Notes under the pieces: model-generated
What the model saw: only the letters and a program-made list of their open reading frames with translations
Told to the model about the DNA's origin: nothing
Database searches by the model: none
NCBI GenBank assembly: GCA_963621245.1
Contig: CAVFCW010000005.1
Span: forward strand, 75,570-139,569
DNA length: 64,000 nt
Direction of reading: 5' to 3'
Source of the DNA: SIG603 sp963621245
Lineage (GTDB): Bacteria > Bacillota > Clostridia > Oscillospirales > Acutalibacteraceae
Translations under genes and position numbers: made by a program
In this document: positions 33,357 through 41,552 of the stretch, in pieces
How positions within the stretch are numbered: position 1 is the stretch's first letter
Layout of the letters: each line of letters opens with the position of its first letter

Positions 33357-34469
33357 ATGGCTATCAAGAAAATATTATCAGCCGCTATGGCAATCGCACT
33401 TACACTTTCATTCACAGCATGTTCTTCATCGTCGGGCAGTTCTTCTGAGTCTTCGGCATCGTCAGAGGTTTCATCATCTACAACAGATACCGCCGAGGCG
33501 ACTGAGAGCGCAGACGGCAAGACTTACACAATCGGCATTTGCAACTACGTTGACGATGCTTCTTTAAATCAGATTGTCGACAACATCAACTCAAGACTTG
33601 ACGAGCTTGAAACCGAAAACGGAGTTACAATCAACGTTGAATACGATAACTGCAACGCTGACGCAAACGTTATGAACCAGATTATCGCCAACTTCGAGGC
33701 TGATAAGGTAGACCTTATGGTAGGCGTTGCAACTCCAGTTGCCATGGCTATGCAGACCGCAACAGAGGACAGCCAAACACCTGTTGTTTTTGCCGCTGTT
33801 TCCGATCCCGTAGGCGCAGGTTTGGTTGAATCTCTTGACGCTCCCGGCGGAAATGTAACAGGTTCAAGCGACAACCTCGATACATCTGCTGTTATGAACC
33901 TTATTTTTGCACAGAACCCCGACGCTAAGAAAATCGGCCTTCTCTATGATGTCGGACAGGATTCAGCTACTGCCGCTATCGCAGAGGCAAAGGCTTATCT
34001 TGACGAAAAGGGCGTTGAGTATGTTGAGCACACAGCTACAAACAACGAAGAAGCCGCTTTAGCTGCAGACGCATTCGTTTCTGACGGAGTTGACGCAGTA
34101 TTCACACCGACAGACAACACAATCATGACAGCTGAGCTTTCCATTTACGAGACATTTGTTAACGCAGGTATTCCTCATTACACAGGTGCCGATTCATTCG
34201 CTCTTAACGGTGCGTTCCTCGGCTACGGCGTTGATTACGCTAACCTCGGAAAAGAAACAGCAGACATGATTTATTCCATACTTGCAGACGGCAAAAATCC
34301 CGCAGATACAGCAGTTATCACATTCGATAACGGCACCGCAACAGTCAATACAGAGGTTTGCGAGGCTCTCGGATACGACTTTGACAAGGTAAGCGAGGCA
34401 TTCGCTCCTTACTGCACAAGAGTTGAAGAAATCACAACAGCAGAAAGCTTCGACGATCTCAATTCTTAA
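33357..34469 (+). CDS. trpX: tryptophan ABC transporter substrate-binding lipoprotein (TrpX-like, ABC_sub_bind family)
   Basis: 370 aa. Lipoprotein signal MAIKKILSAAMAIALTLSFTAC with Cys22, a Ser-rich linker of about 25 residues, then a BMP/ribose-binding type fold (VGVATPVAMAMQTATEDSQTPVVFAAVSDPVGAGLV; GADSFALNGAFLGYGVDY). The family (PF04392) pairs with the permease and ATPase types found next. Tryptophan specificity is inferred from the Trp T-box upstream and from trpXYZ of streptococci. GAAGGGA ribosome site. Confidence 0.9.
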   Translation: MAIKKILSAAMAIALTLSFTACSSSSGSSSESSASSEVSSSTTDTAEATESADGKTYTIGICNYVDDASLNQIVDNINSRLDELETENGVTINVEYDNCNADANVMNQIIANFEADKVDLMVGVATPVAMAMQTATEDSQTPVVFAAVSDPVGAGLVESLDAPGGNVTGSSDNLDTSAVMNLIFAQNPDAKKIGLLYDVGQDSATAAIAEAKAYLDEKGVEYVEHTATNNEEAALAADAFVSDGVDAVFTPTDNTIMTAELSIYETFVNAGIPHYTGADSFALNGAFLGYGVDYANLGKETADMIYSILADGKNPADTAVITFDNGTATVNTEVCEALGYDFDKVSEAFAPYCTRVEEITTAESFDDLNS

Positions 34470-34507
34470 TTAACTGGCTTCCGAAAATCTTCATAATACA
34501 GTAAAGC

Positions 34508-34540
34508 TTACCGTACATCGTTTGGTGTGCGGTAAACTTT
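34508..34540 (+). other. intergenic hairpin between trpX and trpY
   Basis: 10-bp stem (34508-34517 with 34526-34535, one wobble) followed by ACTTTT, just before the trpY ribosome site. Probably a partial terminator or 3' protector that raises binding-protein yield. Confidence 0.65.
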
Positions 34541-34553
34541 TAAGGAGTTATAT

Positions 34554-35480
34554 ATGGCATTAGATTCTGTTTTGAGCCTTGCTTCAACCGCGCTGGAGCT
34601 TGGACTGATAAGTTCTCTCACGGTTTTGGCACTATTTTTAAGCTACTCGATGCTTAACGTCTGCGATCTTTCCACAGACGGCTGTTTCACTCTCGGCGCA
34701 TCGGTGGGTGCGGTTGTAGCCGTTTCCGGTCATCCCATACTTGCAATTTTTGCAGCTATGGGCAGCGGTGTTCTGTCGGGATTTGTCACGGCGTTATTGC
34801 AGACAAAAATGGGCGTTGACAGCCTTTTGTCGGGAATTATCGTGAATACGGCACTTTACTCGGTGAATATTGCGATAATGGGCGGTTCTTCACTTTTAAA
34901 CTTAAACAAGACCGTGACAGTGTTTACCATAATGCGTGATTTGCTCTCGGGTACATTCCTTGAGGGTGAATACAAGCTTGTCGTAATTATAATTGCCGTG
35001 CTTCTTGTTTCCGTTTTGCTCGGCTTATTCTTAAAAACAAGACTCGGACTTGCGATTCGTGCCACGGGCAATAACCCCGCTATGGTAAAATCTTCTTCAA
35101 TTAACCCCGCAATGACCACGATAGTCGGTTTGTGCGTTGCGAACTCGTTCACGGCTCTTTCGGGCTGTCTTCTTGCTCAGTCACAAAAAAGCGTTAATAT
35201 CGACATCGGAACGGGCATGGTCACAATAGCACTTGCATCACTTCTCATCGGAGGAGCGTTCCTCGGAAAAGGAAAGGTACCGATTCGAATTTTCGGCATG
35301 ATAGTCGGTGCAATCGTTTTCAGACTTGTTTATACTGTCGCCCTCAGATTTAATCTTCCCGCTTACATGCTGAAACTTGTATCGTCCGTGATTGTTATTC
35401 TGGCTATTTCGCTTCCGTACTTCAAAAAGCAAATGCCTTATATAAAGAGAAGACTCAAAAAGGAGAACTACCGTGCTTAA
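34554..35480 (+). CDS. trpY: tryptophan ABC transporter permease (TrpY-like, branched-chain permease family)
   Basis: 308 aa, eight to ten hydrophobic segments of the LivH/RbsC-type permease fold. LNVCDLSTDGCFTLGASVGAVV and the ATGNNPAMVKSSSINP loop (about residues 170-185) are typical of permeases that pair with PF04392 binding proteins. AAGGAG ribosome site 9 bases before the ATG. Overlaps trpZ by 8 bases. Confidence 0.9.
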   Translation: MALDSVLSLASTALELGLISSLTVLALFLSYSMLNVCDLSTDGCFTLGASVGAVVAVSGHPILAIFAAMGSGVLSGFVTALLQTKMGVDSLLSGIIVNTALYSVNIAIMGGSSLLNLNKTVTVFTIMRDLLSGTFLEGEYKLVVIIIAVLLVSVLLGLFLKTRLGLAIRATGNNPAMVKSSSINPAMTTIVGLCVANSFTALSGCLLAQSQKSVNIDIGTGMVTIALASLLIGGAFLGKGKVPIRIFGMIVGAIVFRLVYTVALRFNLPAYMLKLVSSVIVILAISLPYFKKQMPYIKRRLKKENYRA

Positions 35481-36267
35481 GCTAACTAATATATCAAAGA
35501 CCTTTAACCCCGGAACCGTTAATGAGAAAAAGGTTTTTGACGGACTTAATTTTCATGTGAATAAGGGAGATTTTGTCTCGATTATCGGCGCTAACGGTGC
35601 GGGCAAATCTACTCTTTTCAATGCAATATCCGGTACATTTATAACCGACAGCGGTAAAATCGAGCTTGACGGCGAGGATATCACATTTACAAAGGAACAT
35701 ATTCGCTCAAGAAAAATCGGCAGACTATTCCAAGACCCCATGCTCGGCAGTGCGCCCGGAATGACGATAGGTGAGAATTTGGCACTTGCAGCCGGCCACG
35801 GCGGTTGGCTCAGTTTTGTCTCGAAAAAGGACAGAGACGCATTCAGAGAAAAACTTTCTCTGCTCGGAATGGGACTTGAAGACAGAATGAATCAGCCCGT
35901 CGGACTTCTCTCGGGCGGTCAGAGACAGGCGCTTACGCTTCTCATGGCGACTTACAATCCGCCGAAACTTCTGCTTCTTGACGAGCACACGGCGGCTCTT
36001 GACCCGGGAACGGCTCAAAAGGTTCTCGAGATAACAAAGAAAACCGTTGCGGAGAACAATTTGACTTGCCTTATGATTACTCACAACATGCAGTCGGCTC
36101 TTGACCTCGGAAACCGCACCGTTATGATGAACAACGGACAAATCATTTTTGACGTGAGCGGTGAGGAGCGAAAAAATATGACAGTCGCTGATTTGCTTGA
36201 GAAGTTCAAGACGGCATCGGGTAAAGCTCTCGATAACGACAGAATGCTTTTGAGTGAAAAGCAATAA
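35473..36267 (+). CDS. trpZ: tryptophan ABC transporter ATP-binding protein (TrpZ-like)
   Basis: 264 aa. GTG start inside the end of trpY, behind AAAGGAGAAC. Walker A GANGAGKST, signature LSGGQRQALTLL, Walker B LLLLDEHTAALDP (His in place of the usual Pro after Glu) and switch THN complete the ATPase. Only one ATPase gene, so it probably works as a homodimer. The C-terminus (AVADLLEKF-like TVADLLEKFKTASG) is usual for this family. Confidence 0.92.
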   Translation: MLKLTNISKTFNPGTVNEKKVFDGLNFHVNKGDFVSIIGANGAGKSTLFNAISGTFITDSGKIELDGEDITFTKEHIRSRKIGRLFQDPMLGSAPGMTIGENLALAAGHGGWLSFVSKKDRDAFREKLSLLGMGLEDRMNQPVGLLSGGQRQALTLLMATYNPPKLLLLDEHTAALDPGTAQKVLEITKKTVAENNLTCLMITHNMQSALDLGNRTVMMNNGQIIFDVSGEERKNMTVADLLEKFKTASGKALDNDRMLLSEKQ

Positions 36268-36291
36268 TAATAGAGAAAAACAGAATCTTAG

Positions 36292-36325
36292 CGGCGGCAG
36301 TTGAGTTTGCCGCCGTAATTTTTTG
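36292..36325 (+). terminator. terminator of the trpXYZ operon
   Basis: Perfect 8-bp stem CGGCGGCA/TGCCGCCG with an 8-base loop, then TAATTTTTTG. Confidence 0.88.
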
Positions 36326-36441
36326 AAATATTCAAAAAGATTTCAAATCGAGGTAGAATTGAGGGCGGATTTGTGCTAAAATAAAAAGACCGTAAATCAA
36401 ATCTAACCCCCAATTTTTGATTGATAGGAAAGGAAAGTAAA

Positions 36442-36711
36442 ATGAAAGCAGTAATTACAGTTCTCGGAAAAGACATGGTTGGTATCCTCGCAAAGGTTTC
36501 TTCGGTTTGCGCTGAAAAAAACGTTAATGTCATTGAGGTTACCCAGTCCATTATGCAGGATATGTTTGCCATGATTATGATGGTAGACGTATCAAACAGC
36601 ACAATTCCTTTTGCCGACTTGGCAGATGAGCTTGTGAGCGTGGGCGAAACCATGGGACTTAAGATTCACGTCATGCATGAAGATATTTTTAACTCGATGC
36701 ACAAAATCTGA
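36442..36711 (+). CDS. ACT-domain protein (UPF0237 family)
   Basis: 89 aa from the ATG after AGGAAAGG. A single ACT fold (KAVITVLGKDMVGILAKVSSVCAEKNVNVIEVTQSIM), a dimeric amino-acid-sensing module; it fills the whole protein. It sits 15 bases before the UPF0210 gene, a pairing that is widespread in Firmicutes and some archaea, so the two are assumed to act together, ACT perhaps sensing an amino acid for its partner. Function not demonstrated. Confidence 0.9.
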   Translation: MKAVITVLGKDMVGILAKVSSVCAEKNVNVIEVTQSIMQDMFAMIMMVDVSNSTIPFADLADELVSVGETMGLKIHVMHEDIFNSMHKI

Positions 36712-36726
36712 TGAGAGGTACTTTCA

Positions 36727-38088
36727 ATGCTTGAGACAAGAGATATACTCGAAACCATTAATATGATAGATAACGAAGACCTCGATGTGCGTACCATTAC
36801 TATGGGCATATCGCTTCTTGACTGCACCGATGAGAACATCGATGCCGCTTGCACCAAGGTCTACGATAAAATTTGCCGCTACGCTTCAAACCTCGTAAAA
36901 ACCGGCGAGGACATAAGCAAGGAGTATGGCATTCCGATAGTCAACAAGAGAATTTCCGTCACACCAATCGCTTTAATCGCAGGTGCTTGCCCCGGAAAAG
37001 ATCCGATTAAATTTGCACATGCACTTGACCGAGCCGCAAAAGAAGTAGGAGTAAACTTCCTCGGCGGTTATTCCGCACTCGTTCAGAAGGGATTCGGTCC
37101 CGGTGATTATGCTCTTATCGAGAGTATTCCTCAGGCTCTTGCCGAGACGGACGTCGTGTGCGCTTCCGTAAATGTCGGCTCTACCAAAGCGGGCATTAAT
37201 ATGGATGCCGTTAAAAAGATGGGTCAGATTGTAAAAACTTCTGCCGAGATTACAGCCGAGAGAGAGTGCATCGGTGCGGCAAAGCTCGTTGTTCTGTGCA
37301 ATGCTCCCGAGGATAACCCGTTTATGGCGGGCGCATTCCACGGCGTAAGCGAGCCTGACTGCGTTATAAACGTTGGCGTATCTGGCCCCGGTGTTGTAAG
37401 AGCAGCCATTGCAAAGGCTTCCGACACCGATACTATCGATCAGATTGCCGATCTCATAAAGAAAACCGCATTCAAGATTACAAGAATGGGTCAGCTCGTC
37501 GCCATGGAGGCTTCAAAAAGACTTTGCGTGCCTTACGGAATTGTCGACCTCTCTTTGGCACCAACTCCCGCAGTCGGCGACAGCGTTGCATATATTCTCG
37601 AGGAAATGGGAATTGAGAAGTGCGGCGGATTCGGAACAACCGCAACTCTCGCCATGCTCAACGATGCTGTTAAAAAGGGCGGAGTTATGGCTTCTTCTCA
37701 CGTTGGCGGACTTTCCGGTGCATTTATTCCCGTATCAGAGGATGCCGGCATGATTGCCGCCGCAAGATGCGGAGCTCTCAGCCTTAACAAGCTTGAGGCG
37801 ATGACTTCAGTTTGCTCGGTCGGTCTTGATATGATTATAATCCCCGGTGACACAACCGCAGAGGTTATCTCGGGTATTATTGCAGACGAGGCGGCTATCG
37901 GTATGGTCAACTCTAAGACTACCGCTTGCCGACTTATCCCCGCTATCGGAAAAAAAGCTGGCGAGGAACTCAATTTCGGCGGACTTCTCGGCGGCGGCCC
38001 AATCATGGATGTCAGCCCCTATTCACCCAAGAAGTTTATTGATCGCGGCGGAAGAATTCCCGCACCGCTTCAGGCACTTAAAAACTGA
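36727..38088 (+). CDS. UPF0210 (PFL/DUF711) family protein
   Basis: 453 aa, full length for the family. Begins with TRDILETINMIDNEDLDVRTITMGISLLDC and contains many glycine-rich turns (VNVGVSGPGVVRAAIAKA, GLLGGGPIMDVSPYSPKKFI). Family structures resemble glycyl-radical enzymes (pyruvate-formate-lyase fold), but no glycyl-radical motif or activase is seen, so no reaction is assigned. Forms a two-gene unit with the ACT protein and ends in a strong terminator. Confidence 0.9.
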   Translation: MLETRDILETINMIDNEDLDVRTITMGISLLDCTDENIDAACTKVYDKICRYASNLVKTGEDISKEYGIPIVNKRISVTPIALIAGACPGKDPIKFAHALDRAAKEVGVNFLGGYSALVQKGFGPGDYALIESIPQALAETDVVCASVNVGSTKAGINMDAVKKMGQIVKTSAEITAERECIGAAKLVVLCNAPEDNPFMAGAFHGVSEPDCVINVGVSGPGVVRAAIAKASDTDTIDQIADLIKKTAFKITRMGQLVAMEASKRLCVPYGIVDLSLAPTPAVGDSVAYILEEMGIEKCGGFGTTATLAMLNDAVKKGGVMASSHVGGLSGAFIPVSEDAGMIAAARCGALSLNKLEAMTSVCSVGLDMIIIPGDTTAEVISGIIADEAAIGMVNSKTTACRLIPAIGKKAGEELNFGGLLGGGPIMDVSPYSPKKFIDRGGRIPAPLQALKN

Positions 38089-38105
38089 TTATTGTTTAAA
38101 TATCG

Positions 38106-38134
38106 AGGGACGGTCGTTCGACTGTCCCTTTTTG
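38106..38134 (+). terminator. terminator of the ACT-UPF0210 unit
   Basis: 11-bp stem AGGGACGGTCG/CGACTGTCCCT (one G-U) with a minimal loop, then T5. Confidence 0.92.
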
Positions 38135-38145
38135 TTATATAAATA

Positions 38146-38177
38146 AAAAAATCCTCGGACAAAACATCCGAGGATTT
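38146..38177 (-). terminator. terminator of the CBS-DHH pyrophosphatase gene
   Basis: Perfect AAATCCTCGGA/TCCGAGGATTT stem; the long A-tract to the left gives the U-run on the minus strand. Confidence 0.9.
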
Positions 38178-38190
38178 ATAATATACGGTT

Positions 38191-39849
38191 TTAGCCGTTC
38201 TCGTTCATTCTCTGCATAGCCTTGAGAATATTCGGCATAGCCTGTTTTTTACGGCTTACGATGCCCGGGAGGAATGCGATTCCGTTTTCTACCTTGACGC
38301 CGAATGCGTTCTCGATAATCTCTTCGATTCCTTCACCGACGAAAATTGCTTTTGAAGAACCAATCATGACATCTGTGAGGAGCATAACGATGATATCCAT
38401 CTTTGTTGTCTCCATAACCTGATCAAGATACGGTCTCATGCGCACAATGAGTTTTTCGGTGTCTTCGTCGCCGATTACGCTGACCTGAGCAATACCGATT
38501 TTCTTATCTTCTGAGTTGAAGGTTTTGAAGTCGGCATAGAAGATTTCTTCCTCGGTCTGATTGTTGTGATTGCAACCCGCTCTGAACATCTGTGTTGCGA
38601 ACTCCTCTGGATCGATGCCGGCAATAGCGGCAAGCTCATATGCAGTCTGCTTGTCGATCGCAGTGCATGTGGGGGAGCGGAAACAAAGTGTGTCGGACAG
38701 AATTGCAGAGCAAAGCAAGCCTGCAATTTTCGGCTCAATCTCAACATTTGACTCGTGATACATCATTGTGATGATTGTAGCGGTACAGCCGAGCGGCATA
38801 TTTCTGAAGTTAATCGGCTGCATGGTCTGAATAGCGCCGATTCTGTGGTGGTCGATAACCTCGATAATCTCGCAGCTTTCAATGCCGTCAACAGCCTGAG
38901 AAGCCTCGTTGTGGTCAACCATAACAACCTTTTTGTCCTCGACATCGAGAAGATTTCGCTGTGACAAAAGTCCGATGTAGTTTTCGTTTTTGTCGAGAAC
39001 GGGGAAGTAACGGATTCTCTGCTTTGTCATGATGGACTTAACATGAGAAACGAGATCGTAATCGTGGAAATAAATAAGGTCGTGGTCACGCATAACCTGT
39101 CTTACGGGAATACTCTGATTGATAAGTCTTGCTGTCGTAAACGTATCAAAAGGAGTAACAATAATCGTGCAGCCGTTAGCTTCTGCAAGATTTTTAATAA
39201 GCTTTGAGATTTTTTCGCCGCTTGAAAGGCAAACGATTATCCATTCTGCACCGGCTTCGATAGCGTTGAGCATAGCGCCCGAACGGTTTCCCAAAATAAC
39301 AAGCGAATGTTTGCCTACAAGCTGAGAAACGGTCTCGTCGTTAGATGCACCGATGATAACATTTCCTTCGTTAAAGCTTCTGTCCATATCACCGACGATG
39401 AGGTCGCCCGAGAGAGTTTCAACAATATTCTTGCACAATACGCCCGAATCGGAAAGTGATGTGGAGCTGTTCTGTGCCATTGAGTTTCTTGCAACGTCTC
39501 CTCTTGTGAGTACGCCGACAAGCTTGCCGCCGTCAAGAACGGGCAGAGTAGGAACGGACTCACGCTCCATGATTTGCCAAGCCTTGAAAACAGATGTCTC
39601 TCTGTCGATGCCCTCGGCGTGACGCATCTCAACGTCTCTGGCTCGGGGCTCGAGTGTATCCGCAAAGTGAGGGGCTCTCACCTTGAAATAGTCGAGAACG
39701 AATTTTGTCTCTTCGTTAAGTCTGCCTGCTCTTTTTGCGACATATTTAAGGTTAGTTGTCTTTCTTCTTAAATATGCGTAAGCGAGAGCGGAACAGATGG
39801 AGTCTGTATCGGGGTTTTTATGTCCGATAACAATTACTTCTTTTTGCAT
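38191..39849 (-). CDS. manganese-dependent inorganic pyrophosphatase-like protein with CBS and DRTGG domains
   Basis: 552 aa, far longer than simple PpaC (about 310). The catalytic DHH module is split: GHKNPDTDSICSALAYAYL at the N-terminus, then a regulatory insert of two CBS domains flanking a DRTGG domain (about residues 70-305), then VDHNEASQAV and VIDHHRIG, and a C-terminal DHHA2 domain. CBS-containing family II pyrophosphatases bind adenine nucleotides or Ap(n)A, which tune activity. Cytoplasmic; hydrolyses pyrophosphate. Transcribed alone, divergent from the poly(A) polymerase remnant. Confidence 0.93.
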   Translation of the reverse strand: MQKEVIVIGHKNPDTDSICSALAYAYLRRKTTNLKYVAKRAGRLNEETKFVLDYFKVRAPHFADTLEPRARDVEMRHAEGIDRETSVFKAWQIMERESVPTLPVLDGGKLVGVLTRGDVARNSMAQNSSTSLSDSGVLCKNIVETLSGDLIVGDMDRSFNEGNVIIGASNDETVSQLVGKHSLVILGNRSGAMLNAIEAGAEWIIVCLSSGEKISKLIKNLAEANGCTIIVTPFDTFTTARLINQSIPVRQVMRDHDLIYFHDYDLVSHVKSIMTKQRIRYFPVLDKNENYIGLLSQRNLLDVEDKKVVMVDHNEASQAVDGIESCEIIEVIDHHRIGAIQTMQPINFRNMPLGCTATIITMMYHESNVEIEPKIAGLLCSAILSDTLCFRSPTCTAIDKQTAYELAAIAGIDPEEFATQMFRAGCNHNNQTEEEIFYADFKTFNSEDKKIGIAQVSVIGDEDTEKLIVRMRPYLDQVMETTKMDIIVMLLTDVMIGSSKAIFVGEGIEEIIENAFGVKVENGIAFLPGIVSRKKQAMPNILKAMQRMNENG

Positions 39850-39881
39850 AGTAAATCCTTTCTGATTGTCTGACTGAATAA

Positions 39882-39910
39882 ATTATAACGATAAATTTCG
39901 CTAATTGCAA
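39882..39910 (-). promoter_or_regulatory. promoter of the CBS-DHH pyrophosphatase gene
   Basis: Minus strand TTGCAA (39905-39910), 17-base spacer, TATAAT (39882-39887). Confidence 0.8.
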
Positions 39911-39922
39911 TAGCGAAAAGGC

Positions 39923-39951
39923 TTGAAACGGTTAGCTAAGGCAAATATAAT
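39923..39951 (+). promoter_or_regulatory. promoter of the broken poly(A) polymerase/CCA gene
   Basis: TTGAAA (39923-39928), 17-base spacer, TATAAT (39946-39951). The promoter is intact although the gene is not. Confidence 0.7.
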
Positions 39952-39995
39952 ATATACAATATACGAGAAATTCAAGTGAAATTAAGGAGAAACCC

Positions 39996-41337
39996 ATGAA
40001 TGCATTTATAGAGGATAAGCTTTTGGCGGAGAAAATTGGGGAAAAAGTGAATGAGCACGGCGGAAAGACCTATTACGTGGGCGGTTGCGTTAGGGATATG
40101 TTAATGGGTAACGAGCCGAACGATATCGATATTGAAGTTTTCGGCGTGAGAGAAGAAGAGCTATGCGAAATTCTTGAAAGCGTAGGCGAATTAAAAGAGA
40201 TAAAATCGGGATTTGATATATTTAATCTCAAAGACTCCTTGCTTGATATTACTTTGCCGAGAGAATCGGATAATGATTTGCCCAATCCCTTTATTAGCGA
40301 GCAAGAGGCGGCAAAAAGGCGGGATTTTACCGTGAACGCCGTGATGAAAAATGTTTTAAGCGGTGAAATTCTTGATTTTTTCGGCGGAGTGTCTGATGCA
40401 GAAAACAAAATAATCAGAGCTGTCTGTGAAAACAGCATAGAAGATGATCCCTTGAGAGTGCTGAGACTAGCAGATTTTTGCGCAAGATTTCAAATGAAGC
40501 CGGAAGAACACACGGCATATCTTGCAGAACATGCGGATTTAACTCATATTAAAGGGAGAGAGTTTTTGAAGAAGTTAAAAAAGCACTTCTAAAATCAGAA
40601 AAACCGTCAGTGTTTTTTGAAGTCCTGAGAGAAATAGATCAGCTTGATTTTTGGTTTCCCGAACTCAAAGAGCTTATTACAACGGAGCAAAATCCCGTTT
40701 GGCACCCTGAGGGAAGCGTTTGGAATCACACGATGCTTGTGGTAAATGAGGCGGCAAAATTAAAAGTCCAAGCAAAAGAACCGCTTATGTTTATGCTTGC
40801 GGCACTTTTTCACGACCTCGGAAAAGCAGTGACCACGACTGTCAAGGACGGAAAAATCATATCTTACGGGCACGATGTAAAGGGAGTAGACTTTACAGAA
40901 AAAAGCGATTAAACGCCTGACGAACAACAATAAAATAAGAGATTACACAAAAAATATGACGCTTCTTCATATGCGGCCAAATGTTTTGGGTGCACAAAAT
41001 TCGTCACAGAAGGCATATAACAAGCTTTTTTTTCTCGAGTGTTTGCCCCGAGGATCTTCTGCTTCTTGCAAAAGCCGATCATATGGGACGAACAAGCTAT
41101 TCAGATTACAGCGAGACGGAGTGTAAACTGCAAAAAGCTTTACTTGGCTATGAAGAAATGCTAAAAAAACCGTATGTGACGGGAAAAGATCTTGTTAAAG
41201 CGGGAATTCGTCCCGGAGAAAATTTCTCGAAACTATTGAAACTCTCCGAAAAGTTGCGCCTCGCCGAAACGCCTTACGAGTCGGCGTTTAAGCAAATTCT
41301 TTCCGAGGCAAGAAAAAGCGGTGCTCTTGACAAGTGA
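39996..41337 (+). pseudogene. tRNA nucleotidyltransferase/poly(A) polymerase family gene with HD domain, broken by three frameshifts
   Basis: Three overlapping frames together spell one protein of about 447 aa. 39996-40592 carries the nucleotidyltransferase head (YYVGGCVRDMLMGNEPNDIDIEVFG, RRDFTVNAVM, EDDPLRVLRLADFCARF). 40610-40912 carries the HD domain (HDLGKAVTT). The last part to 41337 holds the C-terminal helices (LLLLAKADHMGRTSY). Restoring one base near GGG 40554-40556, and removing one from A6 (40899-40904) and one from T8 (41026-41033), rejoins the frame, including HMRPNVLGAQNSSQKAYNKLF. Either real decay or homopolymer sequencing errors. A functional enzyme would add CCA to tRNA or A-tails to RNA. 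Confidence 0.85.
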
Positions 41338-41347
41338 AACAACTTTA

Positions 41348-41376
41348 TTGACATTATCGCATATTTATTTTAAAAT
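41348..41376 (+). promoter_or_regulatory. promoter of the rnj-ftsH gene cluster
   Basis: TTGACA (41348-41353), 17-base spacer, TAAAAT (41371-41376). The resulting leader is about 170 bases. Confidence 0.85.
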
Positions 41377-41507
41377 ATACGATACTTAAGTTGACACTTA
41401 TTCTTCCGGAATCGGAACTGCGGAGGGATGTAATATAAAATGCGAGTCAATACTAAGCAACCATAGTATTTTGCCGCGAAAGAAAGAAATAGAGAAAGTA
41501 CAAGTTT

Positions 41508-41536
41508 GTAGACGGGAGCAAAGGCTTCCCGTCTAC
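41508..41536 (+). promoter_or_regulatory. perfect hairpin next to the RNase J ribosome site
   Basis: 10-bp inverted repeat GTAGACGGGA/TCCCGTCTAC with a 9-base loop, ending 3 bases before GGAGG (41540-41544). No U-run, so not a terminator. Position suits control of translation or 5'-end processing of the mRNA. Confidence 0.7.
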
Positions 41537-41552
41537 CACGGAGGATTTAATT

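Noticed and set aside
36727..38088. Pyruvate formate-lyase or another glycyl-radical enzyme
   Set aside because: UPF0210 proteins share the fold but no glycyl-radical motif or activating enzyme is seen.
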